DNA from: Bradyrhizobium guangdongense
GTDB lineage: Bacteria > Pseudomonadota > Alphaproteobacteria > Rhizobiales > Xanthobacteraceae
Direction: 5' to 3'
Length of the DNA stretch: 64,000 bases
Assembly (NCBI RefSeq): GCF_004114975.1
Contig: NZ_CP030051.1
Coordinates: forward strand, 1,054,001 to 1,118,000
The translations under genes and the position numbers were made by a program. The notes under the pieces are model-generated. The model had not been told where the DNA came from. It did no database searches and saw only the letters and a list, made by a program, of their open reading frames with translations. Below are positions 8,540-17,664 of the stretch, one piece after another (the stretch's first letter is position 1; the number at the start of each line of letters is the position of its first letter).

Positions 8540-9513
8540 TTTGGTCGCTCCCTCCGTCCCAGTATCATCAGCCTAGCTGAGACATTAACGAGTCCAGTGA
8601 CATCGAGTGATCGGCGAATTAGTCCGCAGTTGCAGCGAAATTGCTACAATGCTGGCCTCTCTCTAAAGTTGCCGTTCGGGACCGGACCGACCGCAACTCT
8701 GTCGCAGAAGCAAACGCGCCTGTCGCGGCTACAAGCGTTGCCAGCAACACATGGAAGCTCACCTTTAGATAGATGGCAACAGAAATTAAACTATTGCGCT
8801 ACCTTGCCTGCCGCAAATGGCGCTGGCGTTGGCTGGGCTGGGTGTGCTTGGCATAGTACGCTCCTGATCTCTTGGTGATTGGAAGGGGTAATTAAGGCCG
8901 CGATCCGCACTCGGTATTCAGCCCTGCAGGATACAAGATCTTTTCGCTCAACAGCTCCGGCGGGGCGGCTGAGCCGTGAGGTTTTTCCGCCAGGAGGCCG
9001 ATGTGCCCGAAATCTAAAGATGCAGGGAGCTGAGTGCGTTTGGATTGGAGCCGAAGATCTCCTGGTCTTGGCATGACGACTCGCTTGGCAAAACAAGCCG
9101 TCACTTTATCAAAGCGGTCATGGTGGTTGCCGCTGTTGGTCTGGGCGGCGAGTACCAGTACCTCGCTGAAGGCGGTTTAGGTGCATGTGCCTGCGCGGCG
9201 AAATACGGGCTCAAGCCAGTCCTTGCGTGTTGTTTTGGATGGCTCTGGCCAGCCAGCTGTCGCGGGCCTCACATGAGTCGCTGGGTCTCCGTACAGGGGT
9301 AGGGATACCCCCCCGGGGGCCGATCTTTTTTTGGATAGAGACACAATTTGCCCCCCGGTCTGACGATTGACCGCCCAAGAAGCACCGCTTTACAGTCCAA
9401 CTTGCGGGAATGGGGCGTTGCAGTTTCCCATTGTCCGCTAGAAAGCCCGCGCAAGTGTTGCCGCTCGGACATCGGCCGGGCGTACCGCCGAAGATCCGGG
9501 AGCGGAAACCCGA
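8540..9513. other. Long divergent intergenic region, no gene recognised
   Basis: Nearly 1 kb between divergently transcribed TIR genes. Only short, mutually overlapping frames are present and none shows a known motif. A G/C homopolymer-rich patch (ACCCCCCCGGGGGCCG, about 9308-9323) is followed by a T7 run and a second run of C. The region should contain promoters for both genes. It may also hold decayed mobile DNA or a small RNA, neither of which I can demonstrate. Confidence 0.4.
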
Positions 9514-10767
9514 ATGCGAATTTTCGTCAGTCACTGTGCAAAGCACGACCCTCGGTCAGCGGTTGTCGTGCAGCGCCTTGTGGATGACTTGAGCGATGGC
9601 GAAGTGCAGCTGGTCTGGGATCGCGATCTACTGGGGGTGGGGGACGACTGGAACGACAAGCTGTTAACCGAAATAGAGTCCTGCGACGGCGCGATCCTCC
9701 TCCTGAGTCTTGCAGCACTCAAGCGTCCGTACGTAGTGATGGAGTGCACAATTCTCGCTCAGCGCAAGCGCCACAGCGAGAAGTGGGGCGGAAATACGTT
9801 TGAGCTGCTATCGGTGCTTGTCGGCGGGCTCAAGCCCGAGGATCTGGCAGACCAGACAAAAAGCCACATGAAGGATCTGGGCCTCGGCAAGTATCAGGCT
9901 GGGGATGACGAGGATCTCGACGCGCTCATCGAGGCGCTGAGAGCGACGCTGGAGCGACTTAAGCTTGTCTATCGCCGAAGCGCGCCGCGCGATTTATTGC
10001 TGAGCGATATCGCTAGGCAGCTGACAAGCAGCAAGCTCGGCTCCGACGCCAAGTTGGCGAACCTCCTGAGGATCGAGCTGCCTGCATGGGTGCAAGCCGC
10101 ATCCGCCGAGGTTCGCGCATTGGCCGTCGCCGCCGCAATGCCCGATAAGAAATTGCGGACTGTCGGTCGCGCCCTCGCAGAGGCAAGAGATGACATTAGG
10201 CAAAAGGATGCTGTCGCCATCGTCGAACGGCTCGCACCGTTCGCCGTACCTAGCGACGCCGCCGCCCGCATTCCATGCGTGGCTCATGACCTGACGAGGC
10301 CGAAGGCATTCGAAATCAATGCCGAGCATCTTGACATAGGTCGATGGTATGCGCGGCTTGCTTATGGGAGCATGCTCGTCACAACCATGACTGAAGTCGC
10401 GAACGCCGACTCCGGCCTCGGCTTCATGCATCTCGTCGAGGAGATCGTCGACGCCGTGATGGAGAAGGTCGACGCCGAAACGCTTGAAGAGGCCCTGGAA
10501 GAACTGAAAGACATCGGCACGCCCTTTTTCGTCCTGATTCCTTGCACGCGGCCGTTGTCGGATGTCGTTTCGAAGGTACATGAGAGGTTTCCGACGATCA
10601 CGCTACTTTTCCTCTCCGGCTCCATGCCGTCGCGACCCCATCCGGTCGCAAACGTCAGCCTGCTCGAACCACTGCTGGAAATCGGTCATGAGCAGACGGT
10701 TCGCAGCAACTACGAAAAGACCATAGAAGCAGTGAGGAAAGCCCATGAAGCCCGCCTCCGCAAGTGA
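9514..10767 (+). CDS. TIR-domain protein, first gene of a TIR-MoxR-vWA-CHAT operon
   Basis: A 417-residue protein with an N-terminal TIR domain (about residues 1-145): MRIFVSHCAKHDP, VWDRDLL, a beta-D strand GAILLLS and RPYVVMECTILAQ with candidate catalytic Glu77. The rest is a helical region (DLLLSDIARQLTSS, then an Ala-rich helix pair) plus a C-terminal alpha/beta piece (TPFFVLIPCTRPLSDVV) that I cannot assign. GGGAG lies about ten bases before the ATG. Its 3' end overlaps the MoxR-like gene by 23 bases, so the two are co-translated. TIR domains of this type usually consume NAD+ or make a nucleotide signal; here the activity would be gated by the neighbouring ATPase and vWA-like proteins. 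Confidence 0.85.
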   Translation: MRIFVSHCAKHDPRSAVVVQRLVDDLSDGEVQLVWDRDLLGVGDDWNDKLLTEIESCDGAILLLSLAALKRPYVVMECTILAQRKRHSEKWGGNTFELLSVLVGGLKPEDLADQTKSHMKDLGLGKYQAGDDEDLDALIEALRATLERLKLVYRRSAPRDLLLSDIARQLTSSKLGSDAKLANLLRIELPAWVQAASAEVRALAVAAAMPDKKLRTVGRALAEARDDIRQKDAVAIVERLAPFAVPSDAAARIPCVAHDLTRPKAFEINAEHLDIGRWYARLAYGSMLVTTMTEVANADSGLGFMHLVEEIVDAVMEKVDAETLEEALEELKDIGTPFFVLIPCTRPLSDVVSKVHERFPTITLLFLSGSMPSRPHPVANVSLLEPLLEIGHEQTVRSNYEKTIEAVRKAHEARLRK

Positions 10768-11719
10768 ACGAACGAGCGCGTTGACGTACCGACCGATCTT
10801 TGATCCGGAGAAACCAGTTGAGGCCGAGTACGGATGCCTCGGCGCGATTTCTCCCTACGGACGGCCCAAGAGCGCAATCCCGTACGTATATCACTTGCCG
10901 GAAATCGCGCTTGCAGTGAACGTTGCGCTCGCGACGCAAAGACCGCTGTTGCTCAGTGGCCGTCCAGGCGCAGGTAAGAGCACGCTTGCTCGCCATGTCG
11001 CCTCGTGCCTGGCCTGGGAATACCAGGAGGAGACGATCACGTCGAGAACTCAGGCGAACGATCTGTTGTGGAAGTTCGATGCGCTTGAGAGGTTGAGCGA
11101 TGCCAGTACGTCCGGGATCGCAGTCCGCGAGGAAGCCTACTATGTGGAACCGGGCGTTCTCTGGTGGACATTCGACCCGGTGTCCGCCTGCAATGCGAGC
11201 CGTCGCAACGCCGGAAAGCAGCGAACTTCGGAACTGGAGAGTATTCGAGGCGTTGTGGTGCTCCTCGACGAAATCGACAAGGCGGAGCCCGATGTCCCGA
11301 ACGACCTCCTTGTCCCCATCGGCGGCGGCGAATTCCATCCGAAAGGACATGACCATCCGGTCCGTGCGCAGAAGAAGCGTCTTCTGTGCATCACGACGAA
11401 TGGTGAGAGAGAGTTGCCGCAGGCGTTCGTTCGCCGCTGCGTAACGCTTTCGCTCAAGCGGCCTTCCGATTCGCAGCTGCGCGACATAGCTGCGAAGCAT
11501 CACCCCGACCTGAAGCCGGAATCACAGCTGCTCGACCAGATTCTCTCGGCGTTCAACACGCTCGAAGTCGAAATGGCTCGCACAAACCGTCGTCCGCCGA
11601 GTACGGCCGAATTCCTCGATGCGGTGGACGCTTGCCGGGCGCTCGATCCGTCGGACGTCGTCGAGCTCGCGCAATTCACGATGCGAAAAATCGTCGAGGT
11701 TCAGGATCGGGACGAATGA
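10745..11719 (+). CDS. MoxR-like AAA+ ATPase of the TIR/CHAT operon
   Basis: The 324-residue protein has a Walker A motif (GRPGAGKST, residues 72-80), Walker B (VVLLDEIDKAEPDVPNDLL, about 171-189), a sensor-1 Asn (LLCITTNGE) and an arginine-finger region (FVRRC). This is a MoxR-type AAA+ ATPase, which in ternary bacterial conflict systems acts as a chaperone-like switch with a vWA partner and an effector. It overlaps the TIR gene at its start by 23 bases and its stop overlaps the ATG of the next gene (ATGA). The architecture is complete and nothing suggests decay. Confidence 0.88.
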   Translation: MKPASASERTSALTYRPIFDPEKPVEAEYGCLGAISPYGRPKSAIPYVYHLPEIALAVNVALATQRPLLLSGRPGAGKSTLARHVASCLAWEYQEETITSRTQANDLLWKFDALERLSDASTSGIAVREEAYYVEPGVLWWTFDPVSACNASRRNAGKQRTSELESIRGVVVLLDEIDKAEPDVPNDLLVPIGGGEFHPKGHDHPVRAQKKRLLCITTNGERELPQAFVRRCVTLSLKRPSDSQLRDIAAKHHPDLKPESQLLDQILSAFNTLEVEMARTNRRPPSTAEFLDAVDACRALDPSDVVELAQFTMRKIVEVQDRDE

Positions 11720-12693
11720 GCATCGATCGAACATCGCTGGGAGATATTGCGCGGATCAAGAAGACCTTGTCTCCGCAAGGCGCAGCCACCTGGAATGCGA
11801 TTCTCGACCTGCTCGGGCTGCCGTTGGAAATGCCGGCCTCTGAAGCCGGTCCGCAACCCGGGAAAGTCGAAGTCCCGAGCAAAGGGGAGGTCGTTCGCCC
11901 GCTCCCCGACACCGACAAGCCGCCGCTCGAGACGAAGCCGCAGACTGCTGCACCGCAGCCTGTCTTTGCTCCCACCGGGGCGATCTCCATCAAGCACCTC
12001 GGGTCATTTGTAAGGCGGCCGGAATGGAGCTCCGACGGAAGGAGGCTCGCTGAATACGACGAGGTCCGCCCTGCTCCGAGCGTGCCTACGCTGTTTTCGC
12101 CCAGACAGGAGCGGTCCCTGATCACCGCCATCGCCCTGGCCCTCGCCGAGACAGGCGAGCTCGATGAGGAGCGGGTAGCCGAGCAGGTCGCTCGGGGTGA
12201 GCCGCTCACAAGGATTCCGCGGCGCTTGCGGCCCACGTCGCATTTCGGTGTGCAGCTTCTCGTCGACCGGGGACCGCGACTTGAACCACTGCGTGATGAC
12301 CAGCGAACCCTGCGCAATGCATTGTTGCGTACAGTCGGTGTCCATCGAATTCAGATGTTGCGCTTTGCCAACTTCCCCGATCGTGTCGGTCCGGGCACGC
12401 CCCGTACATGGCGCCGATACGTGCCGCCCGCGTCCGGGACTGTCGTGCTCGTCATCACAGATCTCGGCCTTGGCCGGCTTGGTGCGATGGAGCGCACGCA
12501 CTCTTTCGATGATTGGACCGACTGGGCAGGCCGAGTGCGCTCCGCCGGGGCCCACCCTGTCGCTCTCGTTCCACACGGCCCGCGCCATTGGCCGAGGAGC
12601 CTGCGACGGCACCTCCGTCTGGTGCATTGGGATCGGACGACGTCTGTCGGCTCGGTTCGCGCAGCCACCGCATTCAAGGGCGCGCCCACTTGA
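11716..12693 (+). CDS. vWA-like/SAV_2336-like partner of the MoxR ATPase
   Basis: A 325-residue protein starting at ATG 11716 within ATGA. It begins with a helix (IARIKKTLSPQGAATWNAIL) and a Pro-rich linker (about residues 50-95). Then come a block resembling the SAV_2336 N-terminal region (LIDRRLRPT-like, FGVQLLVDRGPRLEPL) and a Rossmann-like segment typical of vWA folds (GTVVLVITDLGLG, then DWAGRVRSAGAHPVALVPHGP). The MIDAS Ser/Thr residues are not obvious (VDRG instead of DxSxS), so metal binding may be lost. MoxR plus vWA-like pairs are standard; assignment by context and weak motif, not strong similarity. Confidence 0.65.
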   Translation: MSIDRTSLGDIARIKKTLSPQGAATWNAILDLLGLPLEMPASEAGPQPGKVEVPSKGEVVRPLPDTDKPPLETKPQTAAPQPVFAPTGAISIKHLGSFVRRPEWSSDGRRLAEYDEVRPAPSVPTLFSPRQERSLITAIALALAETGELDEERVAEQVARGEPLTRIPRRLRPTSHFGVQLLVDRGPRLEPLRDDQRTLRNALLRTVGVHRIQMLRFANFPDRVGPGTPRTWRRYVPPASGTVVLVITDLGLGRLGAMERTHSFDDWTDWAGRVRSAGAHPVALVPHGPRHWPRSLRRHLRLVHWDRTTSVGSVRAATAFKGAPT

Positions 12694-15506
12694 ACGAGAT
12701 CGCAAAAGAGCTGGGCGTCCTCGGTATGTTGAACGTCGAAGCACCGGAGGTCGTTCGTCTCGCCGCGGCAGTTTCGATTGCGTCGCGCATCGAGCCGTTT
12801 CTCCTGCGTCGGGCGCGCCTTGAGCTGTGCAGGGGCATGGATGCAGGTGTCGAACTGGAGCTATGGCACAGCGAGCTTGTGCAGGCTCACAGTCCCCGGG
12901 CAATGACCCTGCATCCCAGGTTCGCCCATGAGCTCCAGATCGAGCTGCGCGGGACTGGAAAGATCGACGAGGCCTACGAACTACTCAAGGAGTGCCATAA
13001 AGGTCTTCCCGAGGCGATCCTCCTCGAGGAGGAGATAACGTGGCGAATTCTCCGTGGCGAGATCGCCTCCGAGCGCGTGAAGCAGCTGCTGCGCAGGGCA
13101 ACCGCGTCGCTCGTCGAGGGCGGTCAACCGGAGCTCGCGCATTGGGCTTCGCGATTCCTGACGCGGGCGCCCAAAGAAATCCAGAATCTACCAGAGGCGT
13201 GGGTCTTAAGCTTCGCGGCGAGCTCCCGCCTGGGAGGCGCCCGTGTCCTGCAGTCCGGCGAACCTCCCGCGGGGATCCAAAAGGACGAGCTGCACTGGGC
13301 AATCGCCAACGCCGGTCAAGACGGCACCTTGCACGTTGGCCTCCGGGATGACCGATTGGTATTGTCGCTCGTCGCCCCCAGCGACACCGCGAAGCCCGCG
13401 CATCCCGTTCCGATCCCGTTGACCGATCCGATCATCATCGAAGTCGACGATGGGCAGGCGCAGGGCCCCCAGCTTCACCAGCTTGATCACACCGGGAAAC
13501 AGATTCTCGAGCTTCCCCTTACCGGGCCGACACTGAAGCTGACGACGGTGTCGGGCAACGTGTACGAAGTCGCCGTTCCAGTCGTCGCGGCCGCCAGTGC
13601 TTCGGCGTCTCCGGACTCCCCATCTCCCGGTTCGGAGACCTTCGAAATCGATGAGCCGGCCAGCGTCGATAATCGAGATTTCGAGCTGGAGATCAGCGGC
13701 TCCAACTCCAACACAGTTGGCGACGGCGGGCGCGAATATTATGCAAGAGTCATCAGATCTCCGGCGGGCGGAACGCCGAGATGTCCGGTGAGATTTGCGT
13801 TTTCTGGACCGCAGGCATTGGAGAAGTTACGCAGCGAGCTCGAATATGCTGTTCTTGAGATCGGCGACAAAAATCGCTCTGGTCGGTTGCAACGCGGAGA
13901 AAGCGCGCTGAGAGATTTTGGTCGTGATATTTTCCGAAGTATTTTTATCGATCCGGCACCCATTCGGAACATCTACGCGAGAAGCAAAGGTCTTGCTGCC
14001 CTAAGAATAAGACTTCGAATTGAGTGTCGGGAGTTGGAATGGCTGCCTTGGGAGTACCTTTACGACGAGGAGGAGATGCCGGCTTTCGTGAGCCTTTCGC
14101 GACCAGTCGTTCGCTCTTTCGAGACTCAGGGCACCGTCGCACGAATGGGGGTCAAAGGTCCCTTACGCATTTTGGGCATGATAGCCGACCCAGCAACCAG
14201 CGAGTGGCCGAAGCTTGATGTTTCTAGGGAAAGAGATCGAGTTAACCAGGGCCTTGACAGATTGCAGCGCGAAGGACGCGTTGATTTCCAATGGCTTCCC
14301 GGAGGCACCGGGAAAGACCTTATGAAGAAACTGCTTGAGGGGGACTGGCACGTCTTTCATTTCATCGGACACGCAGGAGTCGAGGCACCTGTTTCCAGTG
14401 AAGACGGCACCCCCGCCAACTTCGACGAACAAAGCTTCATCGTTATGTCTGACGACGATGGTAAGCCCGTCAAGAAATTTGCATCTGATCTCGCGCTCAT
14501 GCTGCAGGGGGCTCGCAGAAGCCTCCGGCTTGTGGTTCTTAACCATCGCGAGAGTACCTGGACCAATGGTGGCTTAAGATTTGGCAACCCTGCGATCGGG
14601 TTAATACGGTCGGGCTGGTTGCCCGCTGTCGTAGCCACGCCATCTTGGATGAGCGACAACGCAGCCATTACAATGTCAGAGGGATTCTACGCGGCTCTTG
14701 CAAGCGGCCGACCTGTTGAAGAGGCCGTTACGCTTGCTCGTAAGTTCATACAAGAGAAATCGAGAGTAGAGTGGGGAATTCCGGTATTGTATATGGGCTC
14801 CGGTGACGGCAAGATTTTCGACATTGCCAGCTCGGTCCTCACGAAGCCGGCTGCAGGCGTAGCTCGCGATGACACGCTCTCGGGCGAAGAGCTAAGTCAA
14901 CGCCGTCAAGAGTTTCTGCTCGATGCATCAAAGGCACAGCAGTCCACGGACGAATTGGAAAGGCTGACCGCGCGCGGTCGAGAACTTCTGCTACATGTCG
15001 GGGATGATCAGGAGCTGGCCGCGCGCGTCGCCAGATTGTACTTCGATCTTGGCACTCTTCAACATCGGCAGAAGGACATAGCAAAAGCCGCGGCCAGCTT
15101 TGCCTATATGCTGCAATTCGACCCCACAAAGCCTGAGTATCGAGTCCGGCGCGCCAATTTCAACGTAACGGTCGGGCTTTACGAAAACGCACTCACTGAC
15201 ATCGCGGAGGCGATCAGACTCGAGCCCGATAATGCAGAGTTCTATTGGATAAAGGGGATTATTTGCATGACAGCTACGGGAGCGGATGACAGCCGCAGCT
15301 ACATCGAGGAAGCGATCAAGTCGTTTGACACGGCTATCTTGATTAAGCCTCTAGAACCAAAATATCTGGCATCGCGGGCTAATGCATATGCTCAGTTAAA
15401 GCGCTATTCCGAAGCCCTTAGCGATATCAACGCAGCGATCGCACTAGCTCCAGAAAATCCCGATCTCGTGACGCTGAAGCTGAAAATAACGAGTGAGATG
15501 AGTTGA
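12690..15506 (+). CDS. CHAT-domain (catalytic Cys missing) protein with TPR repeats, last gene of the operon
   Basis: The 938-residue protein probably starts at TTG 12690, overlapping the previous stop as TTGA, with AAGGG at 12676-12680; ATG 12726 is an alternative. The N-terminal 400 residues are helical then beta-rich and unassigned. A caspase-like CHAT domain follows (about residues 470-740): ELEWLPWEYLYD, then WHVFHFIGHAG with the catalytic His561. The position that carries the nucleophilic Cys in CHAT proteases (usually LNACES) reads LNHRES, so Cys is Arg at about residue 620 and the protease should be dead. The C-terminus has three TPR units (SFAYMLQFDPTKPEYR, AIRLEPDNAEFYWIKG, AIALAPENPDLVTLK). 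It may now be a scaffold or sensor for the TIR effector. Confidence 0.82.
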   Translation: MNEIAKELGVLGMLNVEAPEVVRLAAAVSIASRIEPFLLRRARLELCRGMDAGVELELWHSELVQAHSPRAMTLHPRFAHELQIELRGTGKIDEAYELLKECHKGLPEAILLEEEITWRILRGEIASERVKQLLRRATASLVEGGQPELAHWASRFLTRAPKEIQNLPEAWVLSFAASSRLGGARVLQSGEPPAGIQKDELHWAIANAGQDGTLHVGLRDDRLVLSLVAPSDTAKPAHPVPIPLTDPIIIEVDDGQAQGPQLHQLDHTGKQILELPLTGPTLKLTTVSGNVYEVAVPVVAAASASASPDSPSPGSETFEIDEPASVDNRDFELEISGSNSNTVGDGGREYYARVIRSPAGGTPRCPVRFAFSGPQALEKLRSELEYAVLEIGDKNRSGRLQRGESALRDFGRDIFRSIFIDPAPIRNIYARSKGLAALRIRLRIECRELEWLPWEYLYDEEEMPAFVSLSRPVVRSFETQGTVARMGVKGPLRILGMIADPATSEWPKLDVSRERDRVNQGLDRLQREGRVDFQWLPGGTGKDLMKKLLEGDWHVFHFIGHAGVEAPVSSEDGTPANFDEQSFIVMSDDDGKPVKKFASDLALMLQGARRSLRLVVLNHRESTWTNGGLRFGNPAIGLIRSGWLPAVVATPSWMSDNAAITMSEGFYAALASGRPVEEAVTLARKFIQEKSRVEWGIPVLYMGSGDGKIFDIASSVLTKPAAGVARDDTLSGEELSQRRQEFLLDASKAQQSTDELERLTARGRELLLHVGDDQELAARVARLYFDLGTLQHRQKDIAKAAASFAYMLQFDPTKPEYRVRRANFNVTVGLYENALTDIAEAIRLEPDNAEFYWIKGIICMTATGADDSRSYIEEAIKSFDTAILIKPLEPKYLASRANAYAQLKRYSEALSDINAAIALAPENPDLVTLKLKITSEMS

Positions 15507-15889
15507 GGTCGCAGTGCGGAGAAATTTCGATCACTCATCAACTATGTCAAATCAACTTTGCAGGAATGAATTATCAAGGATGCGAGAGTCCGATGGGACG
15601 GGGGCATGGGTTTCAAAGCCCGCCTCCACCTTCGGCCTGTTGGACGGTCTGCTTTGAGCAAGACCAGGCGGTGAGAATGCCGATCGTGAATCGAGTGCGG
15701 GCAGCTGGACTGCTATCAATCAAGCCGGCGCGCTCACTATGACGTTCAAAGTAGCTTAAGGGCGATGTTCCTCTCAATTCCCAGCGGTTTTTCGCCGGAA
15801 CCGGGGTGATCACAGGAGTCGTTCCGCTCGTGATTCATCGGCTATGGGGGATGCTTCACCATGGGCAATAGGCAACCCCGCACCTGCAT
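15507..15889. other. Intergenic region between convergent genes
   Basis: About 380 bases separate the CHAT-TPR gene from the convergent TIR gene. Frames of 66-79 codons exist on both strands without motifs or ribosome sites. I see no clear hairpin terminator and no repeat. Confidence 0.35.
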
Positions 15890-17485
15890 CTATTTGAAGA
15901 TGCCTTCTGCCCGCAGACGCTCGAAGTCGGCTCGTCTCGCGATCTCGTAATCCAATTTCGATGCTTGAAAGAGGGATTCTGGCAACCGGGCATAAGCTTC
16001 GTTGAATGTCCTCCCTTGCTTCAAGTCTGACAGCAAGCGCCGAAAAGCTGCGACGGTATTTTCACCCCTTTTGCCATACGCCGAAATCAAGTCACACCCG
16101 CTCTCAAATAGTCTTGCTGCATGCTCGGGACACTGCCCGTCAGCATAGCACATGGCTAATGGCGTCATCAGTTGATCAAATGCGGCATCTATGGTGCAGA
16201 GTGGATACCCCTCTTTCTCCCGGGACCGCTCTATGATTACGTCAATTACGTCAAGCGCTTGAGAAATCAGCTCGGGATGAGCCGCCCTTGGGTGGGGCTC
16301 GCTCTTGTAAAACTCAAACGCCGCCTTACTCACCCGTTCGGCTTCTCTCGCGATCCACACACTGTTCGCTCCAGTCGGAGTTTGCTTGAGCAGCGCCTTG
16401 ATGCACCGAGAGGCGAGAGCAAGGCGCTCTCTCGGCGATAAAGAGTCCGAGTTCAAATCGCGACCGGTGCGCACGCGACACTGGATGGCTTCTGGTAGGG
16501 AGGACAAGCAGACCTCATCGAGCCGCCCATGGGCGAAAGTTGACGCGGTCGCGATTGCAAGCAACACCACAGATCGCGCGTGTCCTTCAAGCCTACCATA
16601 GTGCCCGCTGATCCAGCGAAATGCCATGGAGATTACACCAGCATCTCGCTCCGTTGATAGAAAAAATATCAAACGGTCCCTGGCTTGCGGATCTCCTAAT
16701 TCGGCTAGTCGCGCCATAGTGCCGATCGCATTTGCTCTGTTGTCGTTGTTTTTACTCATCGCTGGTTCGAAGCACGCCCTCAATAGCATTGAGCTTAGTC
16801 CAGGCACTGCTTCCAATTCAGACCGGTCCATGCGATCAACTGAGCATCTCATGCTCATCAAGGATTGACAGGGCTCATCGGAATCACGCGTACTAATACG
16901 CCAGGGCAACCCGAGGAGCAGATCTACGTTGCTGAGTTTCTTATTTCCACTCTTCATCACTTCAGCAATGTCGAAGTCAAAGAACTTGCGTGAGACCGCG
17001 GCTTTAACTTCGTCGGGTTCGAAGTCAAACCGGTTGCCTGTTTTGACAAACTCGGCCAACTCTGCAGGATTCTGAAGATCAAAAGCAACGCAGCTTGCCA
17101 AGTTGGCTGGGACGGTTACCTCCGGCTCCATTTTCACTACCAATACCCGTTTGTAACTCCACTCCGTTTCAGCGGCCAATCCGGTAGCAAACTCTGCCGT
17201 CATCCATTCCGACAGAGCAGCCTTAGTGCTCAGACATACAACGATGTAGCGCGCATGAAAAAGGGCATGGCCGATTCTCTCAAGAAGCTGTCCATCGCTT
17301 AGATCCTCATCGCCATTCTCATCCCACCAAAGTGAGAGCCCTAAACCATGCAGGAGTTCAGCTAGTCGATGAACTGCATCCGCGTCCGCGCGCCTGTAGC
17401 TCAAGATGGCATCATATTTGAACACTCTGGCGCCATACCCCGGCTTCCAGGGCGCCGCTCCGATAGATTCATCATCGTATGCCAT
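15890..17485 (-). CDS. TIR-domain protein with helical repeat-like C-terminal region
   Basis: A 531-residue protein. A short leader precedes the TIR domain (about residues 23-150): KYDAILSYRRADADAV, LSLWWDENGDEDLSDGQ, ARYIVVCLSTKAA and SEWMTAEFATGL with candidate catalytic Glu98. The C-terminal 380 residues are helical with HEAT/ARM-like character (NAIGTMARLAELGDPQARDR, RSVVLLAIATASTFAHG), suited to protein sensing. It lies 179 bases downstream of the large TIR-STAND-WD40 gene on the same strand and could be co-transcribed with it. No catalytic defect seen. Confidence 0.8.
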   Translation of the reverse strand: MAYDDESIGAAPWKPGYGARVFKYDAILSYRRADADAVHRLAELLHGLGLSLWWDENGDEDLSDGQLLERIGHALFHARYIVVCLSTKAALSEWMTAEFATGLAAETEWSYKRVLVVKMEPEVTVPANLASCVAFDLQNPAELAEFVKTGNRFDFEPDEVKAAVSRKFFDFDIAEVMKSGNKKLSNVDLLLGLPWRISTRDSDEPCQSLMSMRCSVDRMDRSELEAVPGLSSMLLRACFEPAMSKNNDNRANAIGTMARLAELGDPQARDRLIFFLSTERDAGVISMAFRWISGHYGRLEGHARSVVLLAIATASTFAHGRLDEVCLSSLPEAIQCRVRTGRDLNSDSLSPRERLALASRCIKALLKQTPTGANSVWIAREAERVSKAAFEFYKSEPHPRAAHPELISQALDVIDVIIERSREKEGYPLCTIDAAFDQLMTPLAMCYADGQCPEHAARLFESGCDLISAYGKRGENTVAAFRRLLSDLKQGRTFNEAYARLPESLFQASKLDYEIARRADFERLRAEGIFK

Positions 17486-17664
17486 CGGACCTCCAATTTA
17501 GTAGGGCACCGCATCGAACTTTCAGTTCAGCTGCAGTGGATAAAATGCGCAAAAATGTCGCTCAATCGAAGACCGTTGCACGAGAAACCTACATCTAACG
17601 GCATGATTTTAGCAACGCGAATGCATCGATCATGAATTTGTTCAACATTGCCGGGCATCTCAAG

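Noticed and set aside
6052..8878. Plus-strand frames of 251 and 269 codons opposite the two leftward TIR genes
   Set aside because: They mirror TIR coding sequence; no motif or ribosome site.
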